Positions 1 to 5,464 of a DNA stretch of 6,054 nucleotides are shown piece by piece. The position numbers and the translations under genes are program-made. The DNA lies in NCBI GenBank assembly GCA_937868455.1, contig CALMMO010000444.1:1-6054 (forward strand), written 5' to 3'. The stretch comes from an uncultured Marmoricola sp. (GTDB lineage Bacteria; Actinomycetota; Actinomycetes; Propionibacteriales; Nocardioidaceae). The notes beneath the pieces were generated by a model. It saw only the letters and a program-made list of their open reading frames with translations, had not been told where the DNA came from and searched no databases. Position 1 is the first letter of the stretch. Every line of letters starts with the position of its first letter.

Positions 1-544
1 GTCGGTGGGTGCTGACGCTACGAAGACCGAGACGTATGGCAAGTTCCAGATGTTGGTGTTGCCAAAGGACAACGCAGTGAGTGGTCCTTCGCAGATTGCC
101 AACACCATGAACAACGACCAGACGGTGTCTTCAGCGATGCTGCCTTACACCCGATCGAAGGCAGAAGCTGTGCCCGGCAACCTGCTGACCCTTCCGGTGG
201 GTGGCGGTCTGCTCTACGTGCAGCCGCTTTACACCCAGCGCACTGGCGGTGTGGGCAACTATCCGCAACTTCGCTATGTGCTGGCATCGTTTGGCGGTGA
301 CGTGGGCATCGGCAAGACGCTTGATGAGGCTTTGCGTATGGCGGTGGGCGACACCTCAGCGCCGCCCAGCGAACCCGGCACCCCAACACCAAGCGACGGC
401 ACCGCCAAGCAGTTGCTTGAGCAAGCCATGGCGAAGTTCCGCTCCGCCGACGCAGCCCTCAAGCGCGGCGACCTTGCGACCTACGCCAAAGACATCAAGG
501 CCGCACAGAATCTGGTGAGTCGGGCGTTGGCTAAGTCGAAGTAG
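1..544 (+). CDS. UPF0182 family membrane protein, C-terminal fragment (5' end outside window)
   Basis: This is the last ~180 residues of a UPF0182 (COG1615-type) protein. The frame is open to the window edge (codon at 2-4 is Ser), so the GTG at 5 is almost certainly internal. Recognisable family segments are YGKFQMLVLPKDNAVSGPSQ, then GNLLTLPVGGGLLYVQPLY at about residues 59-77, then the conserved tail with SDGTAKQLLEQAMAKF and alternating Ala/Lys/Asp helices. From family knowledge, full-length members are about 900-1000 residues, with several N-terminal membrane segments and a large domain outside the membrane; only the soluble C-terminal end is visible here. The biochemical function is unknown. 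A Pro/Thr/Ser-rich linker (about residues 119-131) precedes the C-terminal helical segment. It ends with TAG at 542-544 and is followed by a hairpin terminator, so it is not part of the pst operon. Family assignment is firm; the role is not. Confidence 0.9.
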   Translation, partial: SVGADATKTETYGKFQMLVLPKDNAVSGPSQIANTMNNDQTVSSAMLPYTRSKAEAVPGNLLTLPVGGGLLYVQPLYTQRTGGVGNYPQLRYVLASFGGDVGIGKTLDEALRMAVGDTSAPPSEPGTPTPSDGTAKQLLEQAMAKFRSADAALKRGDLATYAKDIKAAQNLVSRALAKSK

Positions 545-572
545 GCCACACCGACTCGCATGAGTCAGCGAT

Positions 573-614
573 ACCAAAGCCCACATCACCTTTCGCGGTG
601 ACGTGGGCTTTGGT
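573..614 (+). terminator. Hairpin terminator after the UPF0182 gene
   Basis: A perfect 12-bp stem pairs 573-584 (ACCAAAGCCCAC) with 603-614 (GTGGGCTTTGGT). After one A/C mismatch it continues with a 5-bp stem (586-590 with 597-601) and closes on loop TTTCGC. It starts 28 nt after the stop codon. No run of T follows on the plus strand, which is common for actinobacterial terminators. A smaller hairpin, GACTC-GCAT-GAGTC at 553-566, lies just upstream. The position between two separate transcription units supports a terminator. Confidence 0.8.
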
Positions 615-671
615 CATTGTGCGCGCCCTGGGGCTCATCGATTCCCCCGCGAACTTTCGGCGCCTTTCATC

Positions 672-704
672 GTGCGTTGTGTAGTCGTTCACTGTTCATT
701 TACT
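672..704 (+). promoter_or_regulatory. Putative Pho box: three adjacent 11-nt direct-repeat units
   Basis: Three contiguous 11-mers can be read: GTGCGTTGTGT (672-682), AGTCGTTCACT (683-693) and GTTCATTTACT (694-704). The last two share 7 of 11 positions. Against the Streptomyces PhoP direct-repeat consensus as I remember it (GKTCAYYYRSG), the units match at about 6, 8 and 10 of 11 positions. The heptamers GTTCACT and GTTCATT are also back to back at 687-700. The site is 79 nt upstream of the pstS start, between the preceding terminator and the first gene of a phosphate operon, where such a box is expected. The inferred role is activation under phosphate starvation by a PhoP/PhoB/RegX3-type response regulator. 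I could not identify a convincing -10 element. The exact repeat boundaries are uncertain. Confidence 0.5.
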
Positions 705-770
705 CAAGCCGGATTCCATGACGGAGTCCAAGCAATCCCCAGGCTGGCTCAACGCTGCCTGAATCGAGAC

Positions 771-776
771 AGGAAG
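771..776 (+). promoter_or_regulatory. Ribosome binding site of pstS
   Basis: AGGAAG lies 6 nt before the ATG at 783. It fixes that start over the in-frame upstream codons (open back to 603), which would add 60 residues ahead of an otherwise ideal lipoprotein signal. Confidence 0.75.
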
Positions 777-782
777 AGCTAC

Positions 783-1733
783 ATGCTCAAGCTCCCCAAG
801 CGCACCGCAGTTGTTGCTGGTGCCACCACTTTGATGCTTTCACTCGCCGCGTGCGGTGGCGGCAACGCCGAAGGCGATGGCGACGCCGTAACTGGCAGCG
901 TCGTTGTCGATGGTTCTTCGACGGTGTACCCGATGAGTGTCGCAGCTCAAGAGCTCGTCAACGAGGAGCACCCTCAGGTCAAGGTGTCGGTGGCCGAGTC
1001 CGGCACTGGCGGTGGCTTTGAGAAGTTCTGCGCCGGCGAGACTGACATCTCCGATGCCTCACGTCCGATCAAGGACGAAGAGAAGGCTGCCTGCGACGAA
1101 AAGGGCATCAAGTACACCGAACTGCTCGTCGCGACTGACGCGCTGACCGTTGCGGTGCACCCTGACCTTGGCGTCGAGTGCCTCACGGTTGACCAGCTGG
1201 TCAAGCTCCTCGGCCCGAAGTCGAAGGCTAAGAACTGGAACGAAATCGACCCCAGCTTCCCTGACCAGGAGATCAGCTTCTTCATCCCCGGCACCGACTC
1301 CGGCACCTATGACTACATGGCCGGCGACGTGATCGCGGATGAGTCTGAGTCGCTGCGTTCGGACGTCGAGTCCTCCGAAGACGACAACATCTTGGTCCAG
1401 GGCATCTCGGGCACCGAGGGTGCAGTCGGGTTCTTCGGTTACTCCTACTACGAGGAGAACCAAGACTCCCTCAAGGCTCTGCAGATCGACGGCGGCAGCG
1501 GTTGCGTTGCTCCTTCGGCTGACACCGCCCGTGACGGCAGCTACACCCCGCTGGCTCGTCCGCTGTTCGTGTACGTGAAGAACTCTTCCTACACCGACAA
1601 CGCCGCTGTGAAGACCTACGTGGACTTCTACATCGAGAACCTGGGCGACATTGCCGAGGCTGCTGCGTTCATCCCGCTCAGCGATGACGACTACGCCAAG
1701 ACCCAAGATGCCCTTGCCGGCATCGGCAGCTGA
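783..1733 (+). CDS. pstS: Phosphate ABC transporter substrate-binding lipoprotein PstS
   Basis: PstS captures inorganic phosphate outside the membrane and delivers it to PstC/PstA. The 316-residue product starts with a lipoprotein signal: basic MLKLPKR, a hydrophobic stretch, then lipobox LAAC with Cys24 as the predicted lipidated residue, followed by a Gly/Asp-rich tether. Phosphate-contact motifs typical of the family are present: DGSSTVYP (43-50), SGTGGG (73-78), SRP (93-95) and GTDSGTYDY (170-178). The later segment GISGTEGAVGFFGYSYY is also family-typical. The mature domain has four cysteines (83, 104, 133, 241), which could form two disulfides, and an acidic Ser/Glu/Asp-rich stretch at 185-201. 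The ATG at 783 was chosen for its Shine-Dalgarno and signal peptide. It is the first gene of the operon, 23 nt before pstC, and likely under the upstream Pho box. Confidence 0.96.
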   Translation: MLKLPKRTAVVAGATTLMLSLAACGGGNAEGDGDAVTGSVVVDGSSTVYPMSVAAQELVNEEHPQVKVSVAESGTGGGFEKFCAGETDISDASRPIKDEEKAACDEKGIKYTELLVATDALTVAVHPDLGVECLTVDQLVKLLGPKSKAKNWNEIDPSFPDQEISFFIPGTDSGTYDYMAGDVIADESESLRSDVESSEDDNILVQGISGTEGAVGFFGYSYYEENQDSLKALQIDGGSGCVAPSADTARDGSYTPLARPLFVYVKNSSYTDNAAVKTYVDFYIENLGDIAEAAAFIPLSDDDYAKTQDALAGIGS

Positions 1734-1756
1734 AGCTCTAGCGAGGCATTGCACTA

Positions 1757-2704
1757 ATGAGCACAACGATCCAGGCAGGTCCGCCCAACGGGGCGGGCCT
1801 GCCCGGAACTCCAGACCTTGGCCGCAAGCTGCGCTTGGGCGAAGCGACAATCAAAGCCTCTCTCTTCGCGTCGGCCCTGTTGTCGATCGCGATCACTATC
1901 GGGATCATCGCCTCGCTGATCCAACCGGTGATCGAGTTCTTCAGCACCCACGTTTCTTTCAGCGAATTCTTCGCAGTCACTGACCCGAGCGGCTCATCGG
2001 CTAAGCCAGCAGTCATCCCGCTGCTGACCGGCACCCTTGTTACCACGGTGATCGCCTTGCTCGTGGCAGTTCCGATCGGGCTCGGGGCCGCGATGTACTT
2101 GTCTGAGTACGCCTCAAAGCGAGCCCGCAAGTGGCTCAAACCGACCGTCGAACTTCTAGCCGGAGTTCCCTCGATCGTCTACGGATTCTTTGCAGTCACC
2201 TTCGTCACCCCAGTGGTGCTCAAGGGCTGGCTCAACCTGCCTGTTGGGTTCTTCAACATGCTGTCGGCCGGGCTCGTGCTCGGCGTCATGATCATCCCGA
2301 CCGTGGCTTCGCTGTCGGAGGACGCGATGTCGGCTGTCCCGCTCGCGTTGCGTCAAGGATCCTTGGCGATGGGTGCAAACCGGATGCAGACGACGTTGAG
2401 GGTGGTCTTCCCGGCCGCGCTCTCGGGGATCGCTGCGGCCGTCGTACTCGGGATTTCTCGAGCTGTCGGCGAAACCATGATCGTGGCCACCGCAGCAGGA
2501 AACGGGAAGAACTTCAGCCTCAACCCCTTTGACGCGGCTCAAACCTTGACCGGGTTCATCGCCACCACCGCGCGCGGTGAAAACCCGGTCGGATCAGCGG
2601 AGTACGACATGCTCTTTGCGGTCGGCCTGCTGCTGTTCCTCATCACCTTGGTCATCAATGCGATCAGCATCGTGATCGTTCGACGCTTCCGGCAGGAGTA
2701 CTGA
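1757..2704 (+). CDS. pstC: Phosphate ABC transporter permease PstC
   Basis: PstC is one of the two membrane subunits forming the phosphate channel, paired with PstA. The 315-residue protein has a Gly/Pro-rich cytoplasmic N-terminus (to about 30), then about six hydrophobic segments: roughly 35-58, 86-114, 137-155, 167-185, 222-245 and 285-308. The cytoplasmic EAA-type loop that docks on PstB lies at about 188-222, with EDAMSAVPLALRQGSLAMGA at its core. SRAVGET at 234-240 is typical of PstC. The ATG at 1757 has a weak Shine-Dalgarno (GAGG at 1743-1746). The gene ends TGA at 2702-2704, overlapping the pstA ATG by one base, which implies translational coupling. A strong 13-bp hairpin sits within the first 16 codons and is listed separately. 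PstC rather than PstA is supported by gene order and by the SRAVGET motif. Confidence 0.96.
   Translation: MSTTIQAGPPNGAGLPGTPDLGRKLRLGEATIKASLFASALLSIAITIGIIASLIQPVIEFFSTHVSFSEFFAVTDPSGSSAKPAVIPLLTGTLVTTVIALLVAVPIGLGAAMYLSEYASKRARKWLKPTVELLAGVPSIVYGFFAVTFVTPVVLKGWLNLPVGFFNMLSAGLVLGVMIIPTVASLSEDAMSAVPLALRQGSLAMGANRMQTTLRVVFPAALSGIAAAVVLGISRAVGETMIVATAAGNGKNFSLNPFDAAQTLTGFIATTARGENPVGSAEYDMLFAVGLLLFLITLVINAISIVIVRRFRQEY
1771..1806 (+). other. Strong RNA hairpin within the 5' coding region of pstC
   Basis: Bases 1774-1786 (GGCAGGTCCGCCC) pair with 1791-1803 (GGGCGGGCCTGCC): 13 pairs with one G-U wobble and a 4-nt loop AACG. After an A/C mismatch, two more C-G pairs join 1771-1772 to 1805-1806. 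It begins 38 nt after the pstS stop and 11 nt after the pstC ATG codon. No T-run follows, so it is not a canonical intrinsic terminator. It may protect the 3' end of a processed pstS mRNA, or slow translation or transcription into pstC, so that PstS outnumbers the membrane subunits. The structure is read directly; the role is inferred. Confidence 0.55.
2694..2698 (+). promoter_or_regulatory. Ribosome binding site of pstA inside the end of pstC
   Basis: AGGAG lies in the last codons of pstC, 5 nt before the pstA ATG at 2704. With the one-base stop/start overlap, it supports this start and coupled translation. Confidence 0.75.
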
Positions 2705-3615
2705 TGAGTCTCGCCAGTCCGGCTGCCTCTCCGGCAGCCGCAACCGCCAGCATTGTGACGGGCAAGAACCGAGACCGGGACCTGAAGTCGGTGCTCTTTC
2801 TCAGCGTCTTGTGGTTCTCGTTGTTCTTCGGCGTGATGGTCTTGATCGTCCTGATCGTCGACACGGCTGTCGAAGGAGCGCCGCGTTTCGACGCCGCCCT
2901 TGTTACCGAGTATCAGTCGCGTTTGCGCCCTGAAGAGACCGGCTTTAGGGCCGGCATCTTGGGTAGCGCTTGGCTGATGGTCTTCACGGCCGCATTGGCC
3001 GTGCCACTGGGCATCGCTGCGGCGTTGTATCTGGAGGAGTTTGCTGGGGCTAAGCGCTGGTACAACACCTTGATCGAGGTGTCCCTGCAGAACCTGGCCG
3101 CTGTGCCTTCGGTTGTTTACGGCATGCTCGCCGTTGGTGTCATGGCGCTCTTGAGCTTCACCAACAAAGGCGTGGTGCTCGGTGGCGCTGTTGCCCTTGC
3201 CTTGCTGATCCTCCCGGTCATCATCATCACGACCCGAGAGGCAGTGCGGGCGGTCCCGCGCGACATCCGTGACGGTTCGCTGGCCCTGGGCGCCACCGTC
3301 TGGCAAACCACCTGGCGCCAGACGCTGCCATCAGCGATCCCGGGCATTGCCACCGGCACGATCCTTGGTCTGTCTCGAGCCATCGGCGAGGCCGCACCGT
3401 TGCTCTTGCTCGGGCTCGGCAACGTGCTCTTTGACCCCACCGGCCTAACCAGTCCCGTCACTGCGCTTCCGATGCAGATTTACACCTTGGCTGGGGACCC
3501 TAAAGAGGAGTTCAGGACCGCAGCAGCCGCCGCGATCATCTTGCTCCTCGTGATGATCCTGGCCATGAATGCCATCGCAATATTCATCCGCAACAAGTTC
3601 CAGCGTTCTTGGTAG
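2704..3615 (+). CDS. pstA: Phosphate ABC transporter permease PstA
   Basis: PstA is the second membrane subunit of the phosphate importer. The 303-residue protein has an Ala/Ser/Pro-rich N-terminus with a charged KNRDRD stretch (21-26), then about six hydrophobic segments: roughly 29-53, 84-110, 133-152, 157-176, 212-240 and 272-296. The EAA-type loop that contacts PstB is at about 179-214 ([20 protein letters not shown]). [11 protein letters not shown] at 224-234 is characteristic of PstA, against the SRAVGET form in PstC. The start is fixed by AGGAG at 2694-2698 and the TGATG overlap with pstC. The stop TAG at 3613-3615 forms part of the Shine-Dalgarno of pstB. The length is normal and no key segment is missing. 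Confidence 0.96.
   Translation: MSLASPAASPAAATASIVTGKNRDRDLKSVLFLSVLWFSLFFGVMVLIVLIVDTAVEGAPRFDAALVTEYQSRLRPEETGFRAGILGSAWLMVFTAALAVPLGIAAALYLEEFAGAKRWYNTLIEVSLQNLAAVPSVVYGMLAVGVMALLSFTNKGVVLGGAVALALLILPVIIITTREAVRAVPRDIRDGSLALGATVWQTTWRQTLPSAIPGIATGTILGLSRAIGEAAPLLLLGLGNVLFDPTGLTSPVTALPMQIYTLAGDPKEEFRTAAAAAIILLLVMILAMNAIAIFIRNKFQRSW
2720..2740 (+). other. Hairpin within the 5' coding region of pstA
   Basis: A perfect 8-bp inverted repeat, CGGCTGCC (2720-2727) and GGCAGCCG (2733-2740), closes a 5-nt loop TCTCC. It begins 14 nt after the start codon, almost the same relative position as the larger hairpin in pstC. The codons here encode an Ala/Ser/Pro-rich low-complexity N-terminus, so chance in G+C-rich DNA remains possible. 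Confidence 0.35.
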
Positions 3616-3618
3616 GAG
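3614..3618 (+). promoter_or_regulatory. Ribosome binding site of pstB, overlapping the pstA stop
   Basis: AGGAG starts in the TAG stop of pstA and lies 5 nt before the ATG at 3624. It selects that ATG over the in-frame TTG at 3609, which lies upstream of the Shine-Dalgarno. Confidence 0.75.
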
Positions 3619-3623
3619 AACTG

Positions 3624-4514
3624 ATGACCACGACCAAACCCGCTTACTTCTCTACCGGCTCACAGACTGAAGAGCACGCTGAGGCTCCGGCGGAGCGGCC
3701 CCGAACCTCTGCCCAGCTGCCGGCCTTGCCGCCAGACCCGGTGATTGTGGCCGACAACCTCAATGTGTACTACGGCAACTTCCACGCTGTGCACGACGTG
3801 AACCTGGCGTTTGGCCGCAACGAAATCACCGCCATGATCGGGCCCTCGGGGTGCGGCAAGTCCACGGTGTTGCGCTGCCTGAACCGGATGAACGACTTGG
3901 TGCCGAGCGCTCACGTGAAGGGCAAAGTCACCTATCACGGGCAAAACATCTATGACCCGAAGGTCGACCCGATCGCCGTGCGTCAGAACATTGGCATGGT
4001 CTTCCAAAAGCCCAACCCGTTCCCCAAGTCGATCTACGACAACATCGCCTACGGCCCGCGTGTGACCGGCATGAAGGTCGACAGCATGGATGCCCTGGTT
4101 GAGGAGGCGTTGCGCGGGGCTGCGTTGTGGGATGAGGTCAAAGACAAGCTGAAGCAATCGGCGTACGGGCTTTCCGGTGGGCAACAGCAACGACTGTGCA
4201 TCGCCAGAACCATCGCCACGAAGCCAGACGTGATCTTGATGGACGAGCCCTGCTCCGCGTTGGACCCGATTGCGACCGCTCGCATCGAGGACTTGATGCA
4301 CGAGTTGCGTTCGAGCTACACGATCGTGATCGTCACCCACAACATGCAGCAGGCAGCGCGAGTCGCCGATCGCACCGCGTTCTTCACTGCTCGCCCCGAT
4401 GAGACCACCGGTAACCGCACCGGGCTTTTGGTGGAGTTCGACAAGACCAGCGTGATCTTCAAGAACCCCCAGGACCCGCGCACCGAGGACTACATCACTG
4501 GACGCTTCGGCTAA
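3624..4514 (+). CDS. pstB: Phosphate ABC transporter ATP-binding protein PstB
   Basis: PstB is the cytoplasmic ATPase that dimerises on PstC/PstA and powers phosphate import. All nucleotide-binding motifs are intact in the 296-residue product: aromatic Y49/Y50 before the P-loop, Walker A GPSGCGKS (73-80), Q-loop Gln128 in [14 protein letters not shown] signature LSGGQQQR (183-190), Walker B VILMDEP (203-209), D-loop SALD (211-214) and switch His239 in [24 protein letters not shown] and the end EDYITGRFG are specific to PstB among ABC ATPases. A Pro/Ala/Glu-rich extension of about 38 residues precedes the conserved domain; E. coli PstB, at about 257 residues, lacks it. The start at 3624 is chosen from the AGGAG at 3614. 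It overlaps phoU by one base (TAATG). Confidence 0.97.
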   Translation: MTTTKPAYFSTGSQTEEHAEAPAERPRTSAQLPALPPDPVIVADNLNVYYGNFHAVHDVNLAFGRNEITAMIGPSGCGKSTVLRCLNRMNDLVPSAHVKGKVTYHGQNIYDPKVDPIAVRQNIGMVFQKPNPFPKSIYDNIAYGPRVTGMKVDSMDALVEEALRGAALWDEVKDKLKQSAYGLSGGQQQRLCIARTIATKPDVILMDEPCSALDPIATARIEDLMHELRSSYTIVIVTHNMQQAARVADRTAFFTARPDETTGNRTGLLVEFDKTSVIFKNPQDPRTEDYITGRFG

Positions 4515-5155
4515 TGCGCGATCGGTATCACAACGACCTGGCCAAGATCGTTGATCGCGTTCTCGAGCTCTTCGACCTCGTCGAAGTAGCCATCACCCAG
4601 GCGACCGAGGCGCTGCTGGACCAGGACCGAGTTGCCGCGGAGGACGTGATCACTCGCGATGCCAGCGTCGACGCTGTCTGTCGCGACATCGAAGCGGCTG
4701 CGATTGACGTTCAGGTGCGCCAACAGCCGGTGGCATCAGACCTGCGCCTACTGCTGGCGGTGCAACGGATCGTCAGCGATCTCGAGCGCTCTGGAGATCT
4801 TGCCAAGAACATCGCCAAGCAAGCCCGGCGCCGCTATCCAGACGTCGTCGTACCCGAGCCAATGCGCGAGACCGTGGTGGCGATGGGTGCGGCCGCAGCT
4901 GACCTGATCCGCAAGGCCGCCGAGGTCTTTGTGAATCAGGACGCAGCGCTGGCCCGCCAGATTGAGTCAGAAGACGACCACATGGATGCCCTGCACCGAT
5001 CGTTACTGGCCCAGGTGATCTCAAGCAACCGAAGCGACCCAGTGGAAACGACCGTCGACCTCACCTTGATTGGTCGCTTCTATGAGCGCTTCGCCGACCA
5101 TGCCGTGGCCATCGGTCGCCAAGTGATCTACCTGTCGACCGGGGAACTCACCTAG
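4514..5155 (+). CDS. phoU: Phosphate signalling/transport regulator PhoU
   Basis: PhoU is a cytoplasmic helical protein that acts with the Pst transporter and a sensor kinase to repress the Pho response when phosphate is plentiful, and restrains uptake through Pst. The 213-residue sequence is almost entirely helical and shows the expected two-fold repeat of three-helix bundles. Each repeat carries a metal-binding signature: DLERSGDLAKNI (89-100) in the first, and RFYERFADHAVAIG (188-201) in the second. Its ATG overlaps the pstB stop (TAATG), and there is no good Shine-Dalgarno nearby, so its translation probably depends on pstB. No clear terminator follows before the tRNA. A full-length, intact PhoU is well supported. 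Confidence 0.95.
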   Translation: MRDRYHNDLAKIVDRVLELFDLVEVAITQATEALLDQDRVAAEDVITRDASVDAVCRDIEAAAIDVQVRQQPVASDLRLLLAVQRIVSDLERSGDLAKNIAKQARRRYPDVVVPEPMRETVVAMGAAAADLIRKAAEVFVNQDAALARQIESEDDHMDALHRSLLAQVISSNRSDPVETTVDLTLIGRFYERFADHAVAIGRQVIYLSTGELT

Positions 5156-5182
5156 CCGCTGGCTCGGCACTGGAAACTCGAT

Positions 5183-5211
5183 TTGGGATGCGGCACATCC
5201 TCGCGTAAAGT
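5183..5211 (+). promoter_or_regulatory. Putative promoter of the initiator tRNA
   Basis: TTGGGA (5183-5188), a 17-nt spacer and TAAAGT (5206-5211) resemble a housekeeping -35/-10 pair. Transcription would start around 5218, a few bases before the mature tRNA end at 5224. The -10 fits TANNNT; the -35 is only a partial match. A small GGATG-CGGCA-CATCC inverted repeat lies between the two boxes. Confidence 0.5.
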
Positions 5212-5223
5212 TCACCAAGCCGA

Positions 5224-5297
5224 CGCGGGGTGGAGCAGCTCGGTAGCTCGCTGGGCTCATAACCCAGAGGTCGCAGGTTCAAATCCTGCCCCCGCTA
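5224..5297 (+). tRNA. Initiator tRNA-fMet (anticodon CAU)
   Basis: A complete 74-nt cloverleaf folds by eye: acceptor CGCGGGG/CCCCGCT, D-stem GAGC/GCTC, anticodon stem CTGGG/CCCAG, and T-stem GCAGG/CCTGC with loop TTCAAAT. The anticodon CAT is at 5258-5260. Initiator hallmarks are present: an unpaired first position (C1 opposite U72), three consecutive G-C pairs next to the anticodon loop, and an A11-U24 pair in the D-stem. It therefore brings formylmethionine to start codons rather than serving internal Met codons. A73 is followed by CAA, so the CCA tail must be added enzymatically. It lies 68 nt after phoU and its 3' side faces an integrase gene. Confidence 0.96.
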
Positions 5298-5302
5298 CAA
5301 GA

Positions 5303-5344
5303 AAGTGGCCCCTGACCTGCGGAAACGCAGTTCGGGGGCCACTT
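5303..5344 (+). terminator. Long hairpin terminator after tRNA-fMet, possibly bidirectional
   Basis: Bases 5303-5321 fold back on 5326-5344: a perfect 10-bp AAGTGGCCCC/GGGGCCACTT base, then a T-G wobble, two pairs, one C/T mismatch, and a perfect CTGCG/CGCAG top closed by a GAAA loop of the stable GNRA type. GGTTTCTT follows on the plus strand, and the minus-strand flank is also T-rich (TTTCTTG). It can therefore stop transcripts from the tRNA and from the converging integrase gene. It begins 5 nt after the tRNA. Confidence 0.85.
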
Positions 5345-5464
5345 GGTTTCTTGAGCCACATAGCCTTGTGCCGCGTTTATGTCCCGGAAACCTCCGCGTT
5401 GGCAGCCCATTGTGGTCCCGTGGTTGGGGCCAGGCTGGCGCTCGAGGCGGCCGCCTGGGCGACG
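5345..5464. other. Non-coding gap between tRNA terminator and integrase, with two palindromes
   Basis: No credible gene is seen in this 120-nt stretch. It contains a perfect 12-bp palindrome AGGCGGCCGCCT (5445-5456), and its last bases start GACGTC-A-GACGTC (5461-5473), two self-palindromic hexamers that run into the integrase stop. A direct repeat CCGCGTT occurs at 5371-5377 and 5394-5400. If the integrase is part of an integrated element, this gap would be the arm region near one attachment site, but no copy of the tRNA 3' end is visible in it. Confidence 0.3.

Noticed and set aside
603..782. Upstream extension of pstS to an earlier start
   Set aside because: It would include the terminator arm and the Pho-box region and bury the lipoprotein signal peptide; the ATG at 783 has a good Shine-Dalgarno.
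1059..1850. 263-codon minus-strand open frame opposite pstS/pstC
   Set aside because: Long antisense frames are expected opposite G+C-rich genes; it covers two strongly recognised coding regions and has no recognisable domain.
3609..3623. TTG start for pstB
   Set aside because: It lies upstream of the AGGAG and inside pstA, while the ATG at 3624 is correctly spaced.
5210..5216. GTTCACC heptamer at the tRNA promoter, resembling one Pho-box half
   Set aside because: It is a single copy without a phased partner and overlaps the -10 region; seven bases are not enough evidence.
5345..5464. Search for a duplicated tRNA 3' end (second attachment site) inside the window
   Set aside because: No copy of the T-arm/acceptor sequence was found; the partner site, if any, must be outside the window.
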